Positions 25,663 to 38,487 of a DNA stretch of 64,000 nt are shown piece by piece. The DNA is from Methanothrix harundinacea 6Ac (GTDB lineage: Archaea; Halobacteriota; Methanosarcinia; Methanotrichales; Methanotrichaceae). The stretch is from assembly GCF_000235565.1 (NCBI RefSeq), contig NC_017527.1, positions 372,001 to 436,000 of the forward strand. The letters run 5' to 3'. How positions within the stretch are numbered: position 1 is the stretch's first letter; each line of letters begins with the position of its first letter. The notes beneath the pieces are model-generated. The model ran no database searches. It was given only the letters and a program-made list of their open reading frames with translations, and was not told the DNA's origin. Both the position numbers and the translations under genes were made by a program.

Positions 25663-27469
25663 CGCGAGGGTATTTGTCAACGGGGAGTTCGTGGGGACCA
25701 ATTCCGACCCCATCAGCCTCGCCAAGGAGATGAGGCGGCTCCGGCGGGGCGGCAAGATCAGCAACCAGATCAACGTATCTTACTTCGCGAGGACTAACGA
25801 GATCCTGATCAACACCGACTCCGGCCGAGCCCGGAGGCCCCTCATAGTGGTGGAGGGCGGCTCCGCCCTCGTCACCGAGGAGCACGTAGAGAAGGTCCGG
25901 CGGGGCGAGATCACCTTCGACGATCTCGTAAGAGAGGGGCTCGTCGAGTACCTCGACGCCGAGGAGGAGGAGAACGCCCTGGTGGCGATCGAGGAGATGG
26001 AGATAACCCCCGACCACACCCACATGGAGGTGGACCCCTCCCTCGTCCTGGGGATCTGCACCGGTCTCGTCCCCTACCCCGAGCACAACGCCAGCCCCCG
26101 AAACACCATGGGCGCGGGCATGATCAAGCAGTGCCTGGGGACGCCGCTGGCCAATACTAAGCTACGACCGGATACCCGGGGCCACTACCTCCACTACCCC
26201 CAGAGGGCCCTCTGCAGGTCCAGGACCGCCGACGCCGTCGGCTTCGACGAGAGGCCCGCGGGCCAGAACTTCGTCGTCGCCGTCCTCGTCTACGAGGGGT
26301 ACAACATCGAGGACGCCCTCATCCTCAACCGCGGCTCCATCGAGCGGGGCCTAGGCCGGAGCCACTTCTTCCGGGTATCGGAGGCGGAGGAGCGGAAGTA
26401 CCCCGGCGGCCAGGAGGACAAGTTCGAGATCCCCGACATGGAGGTCCGGGGCGCCCGGGGGACGGAGGCCTACTCGCAGCTGGATGACGACGGCCTCGTC
26501 AACCCCAACGCCGTCGTCGCCCCCAACGACGTCCTGATAGGGAAGACTTCGCCGCCCCGGTTCCTGGAGGAGCCGACGGAGTTTGGGATCACCCCTCAGC
26601 AGAGGCGCGAGACCTCCGTGACGATGAGGTCGAACGAGAAGGGGGTGGTGGACACGGTCATCCTCACCGAGTCCTCGAACGGAAACCGGCTCGCCAAGGT
26701 TAAGACGAGGGACCAGAGGGTCCCGGAGCTGGGGGACAAGTTCGCGTCGCGCCACGGCCAGAAGGGGGTGATCGGCCTGATCGTCCCCCCGGCGGACATG
26801 CCCTTCACCGAGGCCGGCCAGGTCCCCGACCTGATCGTCAACCCCCACGCCATCCCCTCGCGGATGACCGTCGGCCACGTCCTGGAGATGATCGGGGGCA
26901 AGATGGGATCCCTCGAGGGGAGGTTCGTAGACGCCACCGCCTTCCTGGGGGAGGAGGAGACCGACATGAGGGCCGCCCTCACCAAGTTCGGCTTCTCCCA
27001 CACCGGGAGGGAGGTGATGTACAACGGGATCAACGGGGAGCAGATCATGGCCGACGTCTTCGTCGGAGTGATCCTCTACCAGAAGCTCTACCACATGGTC
27101 GCCGGAAAGATGCACGCAAGGTCGAGGGGACCCGTCCAGGTCCTCACCCGGCAGCCGACGGAGGGTCGGGCCCGGGAGGGGGGGCTCCGGTTCGGAGAGA
27201 TGGAGCGCGACGTCCTCATCGCCCACGGGGCGGCCCTCGCCCTCAAGGAGCGGCTCGTCGACGAGTCCGACAAGGTGACGGAGCTCGTCTGCAGCCGCTG
27301 TGGGATGATCGCCATCCACGATAAGAGGAGGAACGTCGACTACTGCTCGGTCTGCGGCTCGGACACCGAGATATACCCCGTGGAGATGAGCTACGCCTTC
27401 AAGCTCCTGCTGGACGAGATCAAATCTCTCGGCGTCGCCCCTCGGCTGGTTCTGGAGGACGCAGTTTAG
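25655..27469 (+). CDS. rpoB1: RNA polymerase subunit B' (beta, C-terminal half)
   Basis: A 604-residue subunit carrying [71 protein letters not shown] and the zinc finger CSRCGMIA...CSVCG. It contributes most of the hybrid-binding wall and catalytic surroundings. I use ATG 25655 (MSSARVF) because AGGTGG lies five bases upstream, rather than GTG 25646. Confidence 0.97.
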   Translation: MSSARVFVNGEFVGTNSDPISLAKEMRRLRRGGKISNQINVSYFARTNEILINTDSGRARRPLIVVEGGSALVTEEHVEKVRRGEITFDDLVREGLVEYLDAEEEENALVAIEEMEITPDHTHMEVDPSLVLGICTGLVPYPEHNASPRNTMGAGMIKQCLGTPLANTKLRPDTRGHYLHYPQRALCRSRTADAVGFDERPAGQNFVVAVLVYEGYNIEDALILNRGSIERGLGRSHFFRVSEAEERKYPGGQEDKFEIPDMEVRGARGTEAYSQLDDDGLVNPNAVVAPNDVLIGKTSPPRFLEEPTEFGITPQQRRETSVTMRSNEKGVVDTVILTESSNGNRLAKVKTRDQRVPELGDKFASRHGQKGVIGLIVPPADMPFTEAGQVPDLIVNPHAIPSRMTVGHVLEMIGGKMGSLEGRFVDATAFLGEEETDMRAALTKFGFSHTGREVMYNGINGEQIMADVFVGVILYQKLYHMVAGKMHARSRGPVQVLTRQPTEGRAREGGLRFGEMERDVLIAHGAALALKERLVDESDKVTELVCSRCGMIAIHDKRRNVDYCSVCGSDTEIYPVEMSYAFKLLLDEIKSLGVAPRLVLEDAV

Positions 27470-27477
27470 GTGTGAAC

Positions 27478-31241
<3,764 letters not shown>

Positions 31242-31250
31242 GGTAAAAGG

Positions 31251-31562
31251 ATGATAAACATTGATAGAGCGCTCAGAAGTTCGATAAGAACCGGCAAAGT
31301 TGTTCTCGGCTCAAATCTCGCCCTGGAAGCCGGGGCCAAGGGGCAGGCTAAGCTCATCATCAGCGCCGTCGACTGTCCGGAAGAGGTGGCTGCCGAGCTG
31401 AAGAGGGCAGAGGTCCCCGTATACAGCTATTCGGGCCGGGGGAAGGATCTCGGCTCTGCCTGCGGAAAACCCTTCTCAGTCGCGGCTCTGGCGGTGATAG
31501 AGCCCGGCGAATCGGAGATCATGGCGCTTCTGAGGGAGATCAGGGGTAACGAGGATGAGTGA
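31251..31562 (+). CDS. rpl30e: Ribosomal protein eL30 (L30e)
   Basis: A 103-residue L7Ae/L30e-fold protein: LRSSIRTGKVVLGSNLALEAGAKGQAKLI, VPVYSYSGRGKDLGSACGKPFSVAALAV. Its place between rpoA2 and nusA is conserved in euryarchaea. Start ATG 31251 follows GAGGTAAAAGG. It overlaps nusA by eight bases. Confidence 0.96.
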   Translation: MINIDRALRSSIRTGKVVLGSNLALEAGAKGQAKLIISAVDCPEEVAAELKRAEVPVYSYSGRGKDLGSACGKPFSVAALAVIEPGESEIMALLREIRGNEDE

Positions 31563-31986
31563 GTTCAAGCTTACCACCGAAGGGATCAGGTATATCGCCC
31601 TCTTCGAAAGCTTGACCGGCGGCGTCGCGAGAGACTGCATCATCGACGATGAGAACGACCGGATTATATTCGTCATCAAGAAGGGTGACATGGGGGCTGC
31701 CATCGGGAGGAAGGGCAGCAACATCAACCGGGTCAAGAAGTCGATAGGAAAGCAGATCGAGATCGTGGAGCACAGCGACGACGTCAAGGAGTTCCTGGAG
31801 AACGTCTTCCAGCCCGCCTCGATCAAGAACGTGACGATCGTCTCGAAAAACAATAAGCGATTGGCTTATGTAGAAGTAGCAAATAGGGACAAGGGCATCG
31901 CCATAGGCCGGGATGGCCGCAACATATTAAAGGCCAAGATGCTCTCTTCGAGGCATCACGGCGTTGATGACATCATCATCCAGTAA
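31555..31986 (+). CDS. nusA: NusA-like KH-domain transcription factor
   Basis: A 143-residue archaeal NusA consisting of two KH domains without the bacterial S1 or N-terminal domain: FVIKKGDMGAAIGRKGSNINRV and VANRDKGIAIGRDGRNILKAK, each with a GxxG loop. It probably binds nascent RNA in elongation or termination. It overlaps rpl30e. Confidence 0.96.
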   Translation: MSEFKLTTEGIRYIALFESLTGGVARDCIIDDENDRIIFVIKKGDMGAAIGRKGSNINRVKKSIGKQIEIVEHSDDVKEFLENVFQPASIKNVTIVSKNNKRLAYVEVANRDKGIAIGRDGRNILKAKMLSSRHHGVDDIIIQ

Positions 31987-32063
31987 AAAATTAGCCGACG
32001 CTCGACTGAGGTCGGATTTGGCCAACGGTTGGCGATGGACATAGCATTCAACTAGGTGAAATA

Positions 32064-32492
32064 ATGGGAAAGGGAATGTACGCGGCCAGGAAACTGGAGA
32101 GCGACCGCAAGAGCTTCCGGTGGAGTGATATGAACTACAGCCGGAGGGCACTGAAGCTGAACGTCAAGGCAGACCCCCTGGGTGGCGCGCCGCGAGCCCG
32201 AGGCATAGTCCTGGAGAAGGTCGGCGTCGAGGCCAAACAGCCGAACTCCGCGATCAGGAAGTGCGTCCGCATACAGCTTATCAAGAACGGTAGACAGGTC
32301 ACCGCCTTCTGTCCGGGGGACGGTGCCATCGGGTTCATCGACGAGCACGACGAGGTCGTAGTGGAGAGGATCGGCGGCAGGATGGGCGGGGCGAAGGGGG
32401 ATATCCCCGGAGTCCGGTTCCAGGTCGTCGCCGTCAACAACGTGGCCTTGAACGAGATGGTCTCGGGACGGAAGGAGAAGCCCGTAAGGTGA
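32064..32492 (+). CDS. rps12: Ribosomal protein uS12
   Basis: A 142-residue archaeal S12: [20 protein letters not shown], the conserved loop [19 protein letters not shown], and [15 protein letters not shown]. It is a decoding-centre protein. AGGTGA precedes ATG 32064. A 77-base gap follows nusA, so an internal promoter is possible. Confidence 0.97.
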   Translation: MGKGMYAARKLESDRKSFRWSDMNYSRRALKLNVKADPLGGAPRARGIVLEKVGVEAKQPNSAIRKCVRIQLIKNGRQVTAFCPGDGAIGFIDEHDEVVVERIGGRMGGAKGDIPGVRFQVVAVNNVALNEMVSGRKEKPVR

Positions 32493-32496
32493 TACC

Positions 32497-33060
32497 GTGA
32501 ACGTGAAGATCTTCAACAAATGGGACCCCGAGGAGATCGAGGTGGGGGACCTGAGCATAAAGCGCTATTTTAACCTCCGCCCGACGGTCGTCATGCATTC
32601 GGGCGGGAGGCACGCCAGGCAGCAGTTCAAGAAGTCCGAGCAGCACATCGTCGAACGGCTCATCAACAAGATGATGCAGGGTGAGGACAACACCGGCAAG
32701 AAGATGAAGACCTACAAGATCGTAGAAGAGGCCTTAGACATAGTCCACCAGAGGACGAAGGAGAACCCCCTCTCGGTCTTGGCGAAGGCGATCTCCAACG
32801 CCGGCCCCCGCGAAGAGGTGGTCCGTCTCAAGTACGGAGGCATCACCGTCCCCAAGGCCGTCGACACCGCCCCCCAGCGGAGGGTCGACGTCGCCCTGAA
32901 CTTCATCGCCACCGGAGCCCAGAGGTCGGCCTTCAAGTCCAAGCGGTCGGCGGCCAGCTGCCTCGCCGACGAGATCATCGCCGCCTCGAAGGGCGACGTC
33001 CGGTCCTTCGCCATGAACAGGAAAGACAGCGTCGAGAGGGTCGCCAAGGCGGCCCGGTGA
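32497..33060 (+). CDS. rps7: Ribosomal protein uS7
   Basis: A 187-residue archaeal S7: [44 protein letters not shown] and the C-terminal [21 protein letters not shown] 32497 follows GGTGAT that overlaps the rps12 stop. In many euryarchaea fusA and tuf follow; here the operon ends with rps7. Confidence 0.97.
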   Translation: MNVKIFNKWDPEEIEVGDLSIKRYFNLRPTVVMHSGGRHARQQFKKSEQHIVERLINKMMQGEDNTGKKMKTYKIVEEALDIVHQRTKENPLSVLAKAISNAGPREEVVRLKYGGITVPKAVDTAPQRRVDVALNFIATGAQRSAFKSKRSAASCLADEIIAASKGDVRSFAMNRKDSVERVAKAAR

Positions 33061-33082
33061 GGGGTCTTTGCGAGGGACCGTT

Positions 33083-33133
33083 CCCCGCCCGGAGCGGGGC
33101 GCGGCCTTCCGCCCCCTCATCCTCTCATCTTTT
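33083..33133 (+). terminator. Possible terminator after rps7
   Basis: CCCCGC (33083-33088) and GCGGGG (33094-33099) form a short hairpin 23 bases after the rps7 stop, followed some 30 bases later by the pyrimidine-rich ATCTTTTCTCT. Archaeal termination mostly uses T-runs, so the T-rich part may matter more. Confidence 0.35.
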
Positions 33134-33209
33134 CTCTCCGCCCCCCCCCTGGGGCCGGGGTTTTCATCCTTCAAGCCCGCTGGGACGTTGCCGCCCCCGG
33201 ACCGGCCTC

Positions 33210-34322
33210 TCACTTGAACCGTTTGACGAAGGACTTGTCGATCCAGCTCTTGAAGGTGTAGATGATCCTCTTGGGGATGGGGACGCAGAGGTCTCCGTAT
33301 ATACCGACGGCGCAGCCGCACCCCGTCGAGATGAGGGCGACGGGGCTATCGGTGGACGCCCTGACCGAGTAGGGCTTGAGGGGCGCCCCCCTCGCGAGCC
33401 GAGCCAGGTTTCTCGCGGTGTGCTTCGCCTGGATCTCCGCCTCCATACCCGTCTTGGTGGCGAGCTTGCCGTCGATCTCGATCCAGGCGCCGTCTCCGAA
33501 GGCGAAGACGTCCTCTCGCCCCTGGACCCGGAGGTACTGGTCGGTGAGGAGCCATCCTTTCTTCTTCGGCAGGTCGAGCCCCTCGATCAGGGGGGCGGGC
33601 CGGATTCCGGCGGTCCAGATAGTCATCTCGCAGTCCAGGGAGGTGCCGTCGGCGAAGGCGACGCCCCCCTCCCGGATCGAGGAGACCCTCTTTCCCGTCA
33701 GCACCTCCACCCCCTTCCCCGAGAGGATCTTCTCCATCAGGATCGAGCTGTTCTTCGAGAGGGTGGGGAGGAGCCGGTCCATCATCTCGACGATGGAGAT
33801 CTTGGAGCCGGGCCGGGCCGCCAGGAAGCAGACCGTCTCTACCCCGGTGGGCCCCGACCCGATCACGGCGATCCTCTCCGGGCGGGCCCTCTCGATGAAC
33901 CTCCTCGCCCTCACCGTCTCCTCCAGGGTGTTGATGGTGAAGGCCTTCTCCGCCCCTTCGACCCCGAAGTAGTTCTGGACCGCCCCGGGGACGAGGACCA
34001 GGATGTCGTAGTCGAGGTCGTTCTTCTCGCAGGTCACCCTCCTGTCGGCGAAGTCGACCCGGAGGGCCCGGTCCCTGAGGTGGGCGGCCCCCATCCTCCT
34101 GCAGAAGGGGTCGAGGGGGGCGGTCATCTCCTCGACCCCGATCTCGCCGCCGAGGTAGTCGGGGTAGAGGGCCTGGCACTCGATCCTATCCTTCGGCTCG
34201 ACGAGGACCAGCTCCAGCCCCTCCTTGGTGGCGGCGTTCCTCAGGAGCTCCGCTCCGCCGATGCCGCCGCCGACGACGACGACCCGCAGGAGGTCCCGCC
34301 TCTTCAGGTCCATCCGCCTCAT
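33210..34322 (-). CDS. FAD-dependent pyridine nucleotide oxidoreductase (NDH-2-like)
   Basis: A 370-residue two-dinucleotide-fold flavoprotein. RVVVVGGGIGGAELLR binds FAD, IAVIGSGPTGVETVCFLA binds NAD(P)H, and GREDVFAFGDGAWIEI is the C-terminal FAD motif. The C-terminal 50 residues include STGCGCAVGIYGD and IIYTFKSWIDK, an amphipathic tail that may touch the membrane as in NDH-2. I use ATG 34322, where GGGGTGG precedes it, rather than an earlier start. It diverges from aroC. The electron acceptor is unknown. Confidence 0.85.
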   Translation of the reverse strand: MRRMDLKRRDLLRVVVVGGGIGGAELLRNAATKEGLELVLVEPKDRIECQALYPDYLGGEIGVEEMTAPLDPFCRRMGAAHLRDRALRVDFADRRVTCEKNDLDYDILVLVPGAVQNYFGVEGAEKAFTINTLEETVRARRFIERARPERIAVIGSGPTGVETVCFLAARPGSKISIVEMMDRLLPTLSKNSSILMEKILSGKGVEVLTGKRVSSIREGGVAFADGTSLDCEMTIWTAGIRPAPLIEGLDLPKKKGWLLTDQYLRVQGREDVFAFGDGAWIEIDGKLATKTGMEAEIQAKHTARNLARLARGAPLKPYSVRASTDSPVALISTGCGCAVGIYGDLCVPIPKRIIYTFKSWIDKSFVKRFK

Positions 34323-34468
34323 AACCACCCCTGACTGATCCGGACTTACCCTCTGGTCAATGGTCATAAGCCCTTCGATGGGCCCCCGCCAGAACCCGGC
34401 GGAGCGGGCCTGCCGGCCCCATCACCGGAACCAAAGATGGATATCCCTTCGGGTCGGAGGGTATCGGC

Positions 34469-35560
34469 ATGGCAGGGAACTCTTTCGGCACCGTCTTCAG
34501 GATCACCACCTGGGGCGAGAGCCATGGCAGCGGGGTTGGGGTCGTCGTCGACGGCTGCCCCGCCGGGCTCGCCCTCTCCGAGGAAGTCGTCCAGGGAGAG
34601 CTGGACCGGAGGAGGCCGGGGCAGAGCTCCATCTCGACCCAGCGGAAGGAGGAGGATCGAGTCGAGATTCTGAGCGGCACCTTCGATGGGGTTACGACGG
34701 GAACTCCCATCTCGATGCTCGTCTGGAACAGGGACGCGAAATCGAGCGCCTACGACGCCCTGCGAGACCGGCCGAGGCCCGGCCACGCCGATTTGACGTA
34801 CCTTGCGCGTTACGGGGTCCGGGACCACCGGGGCGGGGGGCGGGCCTCGGCGAGGGAGACGGTGGGGCGGGTTGCCGCCGGAGCCGTCGCGAAGAGGCTC
34901 CTGGCCGAGAGGGGGATTCTGGTCGCCGGCTACGTCCTGGAGCTCGGGGGGGTCCGGGCCGACCTTCTCGAGGGCCTCGATCTATCGGCCCTGAGGGAGG
35001 GGGCGGAGAAGAACCCCGTCCGCTGCCCTGATCAGATCGCCGCAGCGAAGATGGTCCGGGCCATCGAGGCGGCCCGCGAGGCGGGCGACAGCCTCGGGGG
35101 GATCGCCGAGATCGTCGCCGTCGGCGTTCCCCCGGGGCTGGGGGAGCCGGTCTTCGATAAGCTCGACGGAGACCTCGCCCGCGCCCTCATGGGGATCGGG
35201 GCGGTCAAGGCCGTCGAGATCGGGGCGGGGGTCGAGGCGGCCCGGATGCGCGGAAGCGATATGAACGACCCCATCCTCCCCGGGCCGGAGGGACCGAGGT
35301 TTGAGACTAACAACGCCGGCGGGATCCTCGGCGGGATCTCTACGGGGGCGCCGATAGTCTGCAGGATCGCCGTCAAGCCGACGCCATCGATTTCCAGACC
35401 CCAGAGGACGGTGGACTTATCAAGAGGCGAGGCGGTCGAGATCGAGATCAAGGGACGGCACGATCCCGTGATCCCCCCCAGGATCGTCCCCGTCGCGGAG
35501 GCGATGGTCGCCCTGGTCCTCGCAGATCACCTTCTGAGGCTCCGGGCCGCCAGGATCTGA
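34469..35560 (+). CDS. aroC: Chorismate synthase
   Basis: A 363-residue enzyme that converts EPSP to chorismate with reduced FMN. It shows [55 protein letters not shown] and [16 protein letters not shown]. The length is standard. No other shikimate gene lies in the window. It is divergent from the flavoprotein with 146 bases between starts. Confidence 0.97.
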   Translation: MAGNSFGTVFRITTWGESHGSGVGVVVDGCPAGLALSEEVVQGELDRRRPGQSSISTQRKEEDRVEILSGTFDGVTTGTPISMLVWNRDAKSSAYDALRDRPRPGHADLTYLARYGVRDHRGGGRASARETVGRVAAGAVAKRLLAERGILVAGYVLELGGVRADLLEGLDLSALREGAEKNPVRCPDQIAAAKMVRAIEAAREAGDSLGGIAEIVAVGVPPGLGEPVFDKLDGDLARALMGIGAVKAVEIGAGVEAARMRGSDMNDPILPGPEGPRFETNNAGGILGGISTGAPIVCRIAVKPTPSISRPQRTVDLSRGEAVEIEIKGRHDPVIPPRIVPVAEAMVALVLADHLLRLRAARI

Positions 35561-35570
35561 GATCCCGGCC

Positions 35571-35582
35571 AAATTTTATATC
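35571..35582 (+). promoter_or_regulatory. TATA box of the moeA fusion gene
   Basis: AAATTTTATATC ends 22 bases before the ATG at 35605. The spacing puts the transcription start at or beside the start codon, so the mRNA is probably leaderless. Confidence 0.6.
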
Positions 35583-35604
35583 GGCTGCCAAAAGATCGAC
35601 GGTC

Positions 35605-37416
35605 ATGCAGAAGGAGTTTCATTCCCTCCTCTCCCTCGACGAGGCGATAGAGATCGTCCTCGCCGCCGTGCCGGAGGCGGGAGCGGAGGCCGTCCCCCTG
35701 GAGAGGGCCCTCGGCCGGGTCCTGGCCGAGAGGGTGGCTTCGGGGATCGACGTCCCGGGCTTTCACCGGGCTGCCATGGACGGCTACGCCCTCAGGTCCG
35801 CCGAGACGGTGGCGGCGAGGGAGGACCGGCCCATCGCCTTCGCCCTAGTCGGCCGGGTCCCCATGGGACGGGAGCCGGAGGTGGTCGTCGGCGAGGGGGA
35901 GGCGGTGGAGGTCTCCACCGGCTCGATGATGCCCGGAGGGTCGGACGCCGTCGTCATGGTAGAGCACTCCGAGGTCGACGGCTCATCTCTCCTCATAAGG
36001 AGGCCGGTCCACTTCGGGGAGAACACCCACCGGGCGGGGGGAGACGTCGCCATGGGCGAGACGGTCCTCCTCCCCGGAAGGAGGCTCTCGGCCCGGGAGA
36101 TCGGCCTCTTGGCGGCGGTGGGGCGGAGGGACGTGAGGGTCCGATCTCTGACGGTGGGGGTCGCCTCATCCGGAAACGAGCTCGTCCCTCCCGGCTTCGG
36201 CTCGGAGCTTTCGCTGGGCCAGATCTACGACATAAACTCTTACTCGATAGCAGCGGCCGTGGAAGATTGCGGCGGGACGCCCCGGATATATGGGATCCTC
36301 CCCGACGATCCCGACTCCATGGCCGAGGGGCTCCTCGCGATGGCCGAAGAGTCCGATCTCGTCCTCGTCTCCGGCAGCACATCCGCGGGGATCGGCGACA
36401 TGGTCTACAGGGTAGTCGAGGAGTTCGGGGAGGTGGTATTTCACGGGATCAACCTCAAGCCCGGAAAGCCGACCCTCTTCGGGTCCGTCGGAGGAAAGCC
36501 CTTCATCGGCCTTCCCGGATACCCGACCAGCGCCCTCACCGTCTTCGGCCTCCTGGCGGCCCCGGCCATCCGGAGGGCGGTGGGGACGGAGCACCTCGCG
36601 CCTTCGGCGGCCGGCAGGCTCGCAAGGCCCGTCCGGTCCGAAGGCCGGCGTCAGATGCTGGCGGTGGCGGTCGTCGGGGATTGGGTGTACCCGGTCGACA
36701 AGGGGAGCGGCTCCATCACCACCCTCGCCGCCGCCGACGGGGTCGTCGACATCCCGAGCTCCGTCGAGCTCCTCGACCGGGGGGAGGAGGTGACGGTCCA
36801 TCTATTCGGCGACGTCCAGAAGGCCTCCCTCCTCCTGGAGGGGGAGGACTGCCCCCGGCTCGAAACTATCCTCGCCGCCCTCCCCTTCCCGGTCAGGTTC
36901 GTCCCCACCGGGAGCCGCCGCGGAGCCATCTCGGCGGAGGATGGCGTCGCTGAAGTAGCCGTCGTATCGAGATCGGTGGGGCAGGAGCCCGGCTGGGATG
37001 AGTCGGTCCTTGAGCCCGTCGGCGGCTATAGCCGGGAGCTGGTGATGATGGCAAAAGATCCGGAGATCCTCGACCTCGCCGGGGCCGAGGATTCCAAGGT
37101 CGTCGGCTGGTCCAGGGATTCGGAGATGAGCCGGATCTTGGGCCGGGTCCTGGCGGAGTCGGGCTCAGAAAAGGCGAAGCTCGTCGGCACTGCCCGGACC
37201 CACGCCGCCGTCGCAGCCGCTGTCAAAGCCGGTCGCGCAGACCTCGGCCTCGCCGTCCGGGAGGCGGCGGAGGAGGAGGGGCTCGCCGCGAGGAAGGTGG
37301 CGGAGGACGAGATCCTCTTCCTGGTCCGGCCGGAGAGGATGGGAAGAGAGGCAGTTCGGGCCTTCCTCGAGGCATTGGGGGAGGGAGAGCTTTGGCGGCC
37401 CTGCCCCAAGAACTGA
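35605..37416 (+). CDS. moeA: MoeA fused to a periplasmic-binding-protein-like domain
   Basis: A 603-residue fusion. Residues 1-395 are MoeA, which inserts Mo or W into adenylated molybdopterin: GFHRAAMDGYALRS, STGSMMPGGSDAVVMVEH, ASSGNELV, SGSTSAGIGDM and GLPGYPTSALTVF. Residues about 405-595 form a type-2 PBP-like fold (GAISAEDGVAEVAVVSRSVG, TRTHAAVAAAVKAGRADLGLA) as seen on some archaeal MoeA proteins. The extra domain may sense a metal oxyanion or ligand; this is inference. Confidence 0.93.
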   Translation: MQKEFHSLLSLDEAIEIVLAAVPEAGAEAVPLERALGRVLAERVASGIDVPGFHRAAMDGYALRSAETVAAREDRPIAFALVGRVPMGREPEVVVGEGEAVEVSTGSMMPGGSDAVVMVEHSEVDGSSLLIRRPVHFGENTHRAGGDVAMGETVLLPGRRLSAREIGLLAAVGRRDVRVRSLTVGVASSGNELVPPGFGSELSLGQIYDINSYSIAAAVEDCGGTPRIYGILPDDPDSMAEGLLAMAEESDLVLVSGSTSAGIGDMVYRVVEEFGEVVFHGINLKPGKPTLFGSVGGKPFIGLPGYPTSALTVFGLLAAPAIRRAVGTEHLAPSAAGRLARPVRSEGRRQMLAVAVVGDWVYPVDKGSGSITTLAAADGVVDIPSSVELLDRGEEVTVHLFGDVQKASLLLEGEDCPRLETILAALPFPVRFVPTGSRRGAISAEDGVAEVAVVSRSVGQEPGWDESVLEPVGGYSRELVMMAKDPEILDLAGAEDSKVVGWSRDSEMSRILGRVLAESGSEKAKLVGTARTHAAVAAAVKAGRADLGLAVREAAEEEGLAARKVAEDEILFLVRPERMGREAVRAFLEALGEGELWRPCPKN

Positions 37417-37448
37417 ATAAATAATAAATATCAGAAACTATGATCAAA

Positions 37449-37472
37449 GCCTGGAATGGACTTTTTCCAGGC
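37449..37472 (+). promoter_or_regulatory. Perfect 8-bp inverted repeat in leader of the secreted-protein gene
   Basis: GCCTGGAA (37449-37456) and TTCCAGGC (37465-37472) are exact complements around an 8-base loop. They end 12 bases before ATG 37485 and next to the GGGAT ribosome-binding region. An AT-rich AATAAATAATAAATATC (37415-37431) upstream is the probable TATA region, so the dyad lies in the leader or at the transcription start. Confidence 0.55.
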
Positions 37473-37484
37473 AGGGATCTCGAT

Positions 37485-38000
37485 ATGGGAAAATTGTATC
37501 AGGCTTCAGCTTGCTTATGCATCGCGGTCTTGGTCTTGGCTGCCACCCTTCCCGCCCTGGGCCAGGACGGCGAGAGGACCGAGACGGGCACCTTCATCAA
37601 GGACTCGGAGAGGGACGGCCACGGCGTTCTCGTGGTGGAGAACAACAACCCGTTGAATGATAACGAAACCAGGGACGCTGTCGCCATCCTCATCGATGCA
37701 AATGATACTCCAACCTTTGCCGTCTATGTCCGGGAGGGCGAATCCTTCGAGGTCCAGGGTATCGAGGACGGGGTCTACGACTTTTACTTCACCGTCGGGG
37801 AGGTCTGGGACGGCGAGCTGGCCGCGTTCTTGGAGCCGGAGTTCTATCGGACCGAGAACCCCCTCCCCTTCGAGACGGAGATCAAGGATGGCCAGGTGAT
37901 ATACACCCAGTGGACCCTCACCCTCGAAGAGGTCCCCGGCGGGGATGAAGAGAAGATTCCCGTCCCCGAAGAGCTCTTCCCGAGTCTGAAGGAGGACTGA
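37485..38000 (+). CDS. Secreted protein of unknown function
   Basis: A 171-residue protein with a signal peptide (residues 1-25, hydrophobic ACLCIAVLVLAATLPALG) and a likely cleavage site before QDGERTE. The mature part is acidic and beta-rich (VLVVENNNPLNDNETRDAVAI, DGVYDFYFTVG) with a Pro/Glu-rich tail. An earlier ATG at 37440 would place 15 residues before the signal and span the dyad. No family recognised. Its 3' end overlaps the convergent GNAT gene by 83 bases. Confidence 0.75.
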   Translation: MGKLYQASACLCIAVLVLAATLPALGQDGERTETGTFIKDSERDGHGVLVVENNNPLNDNETRDAVAILIDANDTPTFAVYVREGESFEVQGIEDGVYDFYFTVGEVWDGELAAFLEPEFYRTENPLPFETEIKDGQVIYTQWTLTLEEVPGGDEEKIPVPEELFPSLKED

Positions 38001-38487
38001 GGGGTGGATCTCTATCCCCCCTCAATACCCCAAGGTAGAGGACCATAGGGATAAGACGGCAGTGGCCTGTAGCTACCTCATCCCCCGACTTCCGAAACCC
38101 GAGCCTCTCATAGATCGCGACGGCCTTCGGCGAGGAGTTGACGGTGGCCTTGGTGAGGTCCGGCCTTCTCCTCCTAGAGATCGAAAGGCTCCTCCTCAGA
38201 AGCTCGCCTCCGACCCCTTCGCCCTGGTGCTCGCCCTCCACGAAGAAGAGGGCGACGTGGCCGTCGTCCCTCACCTCGATCATCCCCGCGATGGCGTCTT
38301 CGGCGACGGCCAGGAGGACGAGATGGTTCCACCGGGACCGGAATCGGAGGAGGAGGGGGTCGGAGTAGCTTTGAAACTCTCGCCGAGCCTGGGGGGATAG
38401 CTGGTCCGCGACGAAGCCGTCATAGACCCGGAGGGCGAGTTCGGATACCGCCCTCTCCTCGCCGGGCCTCATCAGCCGAAACTCCAT
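37918..38487 (-). CDS. GNAT-family N-acetyltransferase
   Basis: A 189-residue protein. EFRLMRPGEERAVSELALRV starts the fold, FFVEGEHQGEGVGGELLRRSL is the acetyl-CoA loop (motif A) and AIYERLGFRKSGDE is motif B. The GNAT fold ends near MVLYLGVL. The last 35 or so residues are basic, low-complexity and overlap the convergent secreted-protein gene, so they may be a run-on. Its ATG directly abuts the priL stop. The substrate is unknown. Confidence 0.8.
   Translation of the reverse strand: MEFRLMRPGEERAVSELALRVYDGFVADQLSPQARREFQSYSDPLLLRFRSRWNHLVLLAVAEDAIAGMIEVRDDGHVALFFVEGEHQGEGVGGELLRRSLSISRRRRPDLTKATVNSSPKAVAIYERLGFRKSGDEVATGHCRLIPMVLYLGVLRGDRDPPLSPPSDSGRALRGRESSLHPRRGPLRG

Noticed and set aside
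33346-34179. 277-residue minus-strand ORF inside the flavoprotein gene
   Set aside because: It is a Pro/Arg/Gly-rich frame-shifted shadow; the accepted frame has both dinucleotide-binding motifs.
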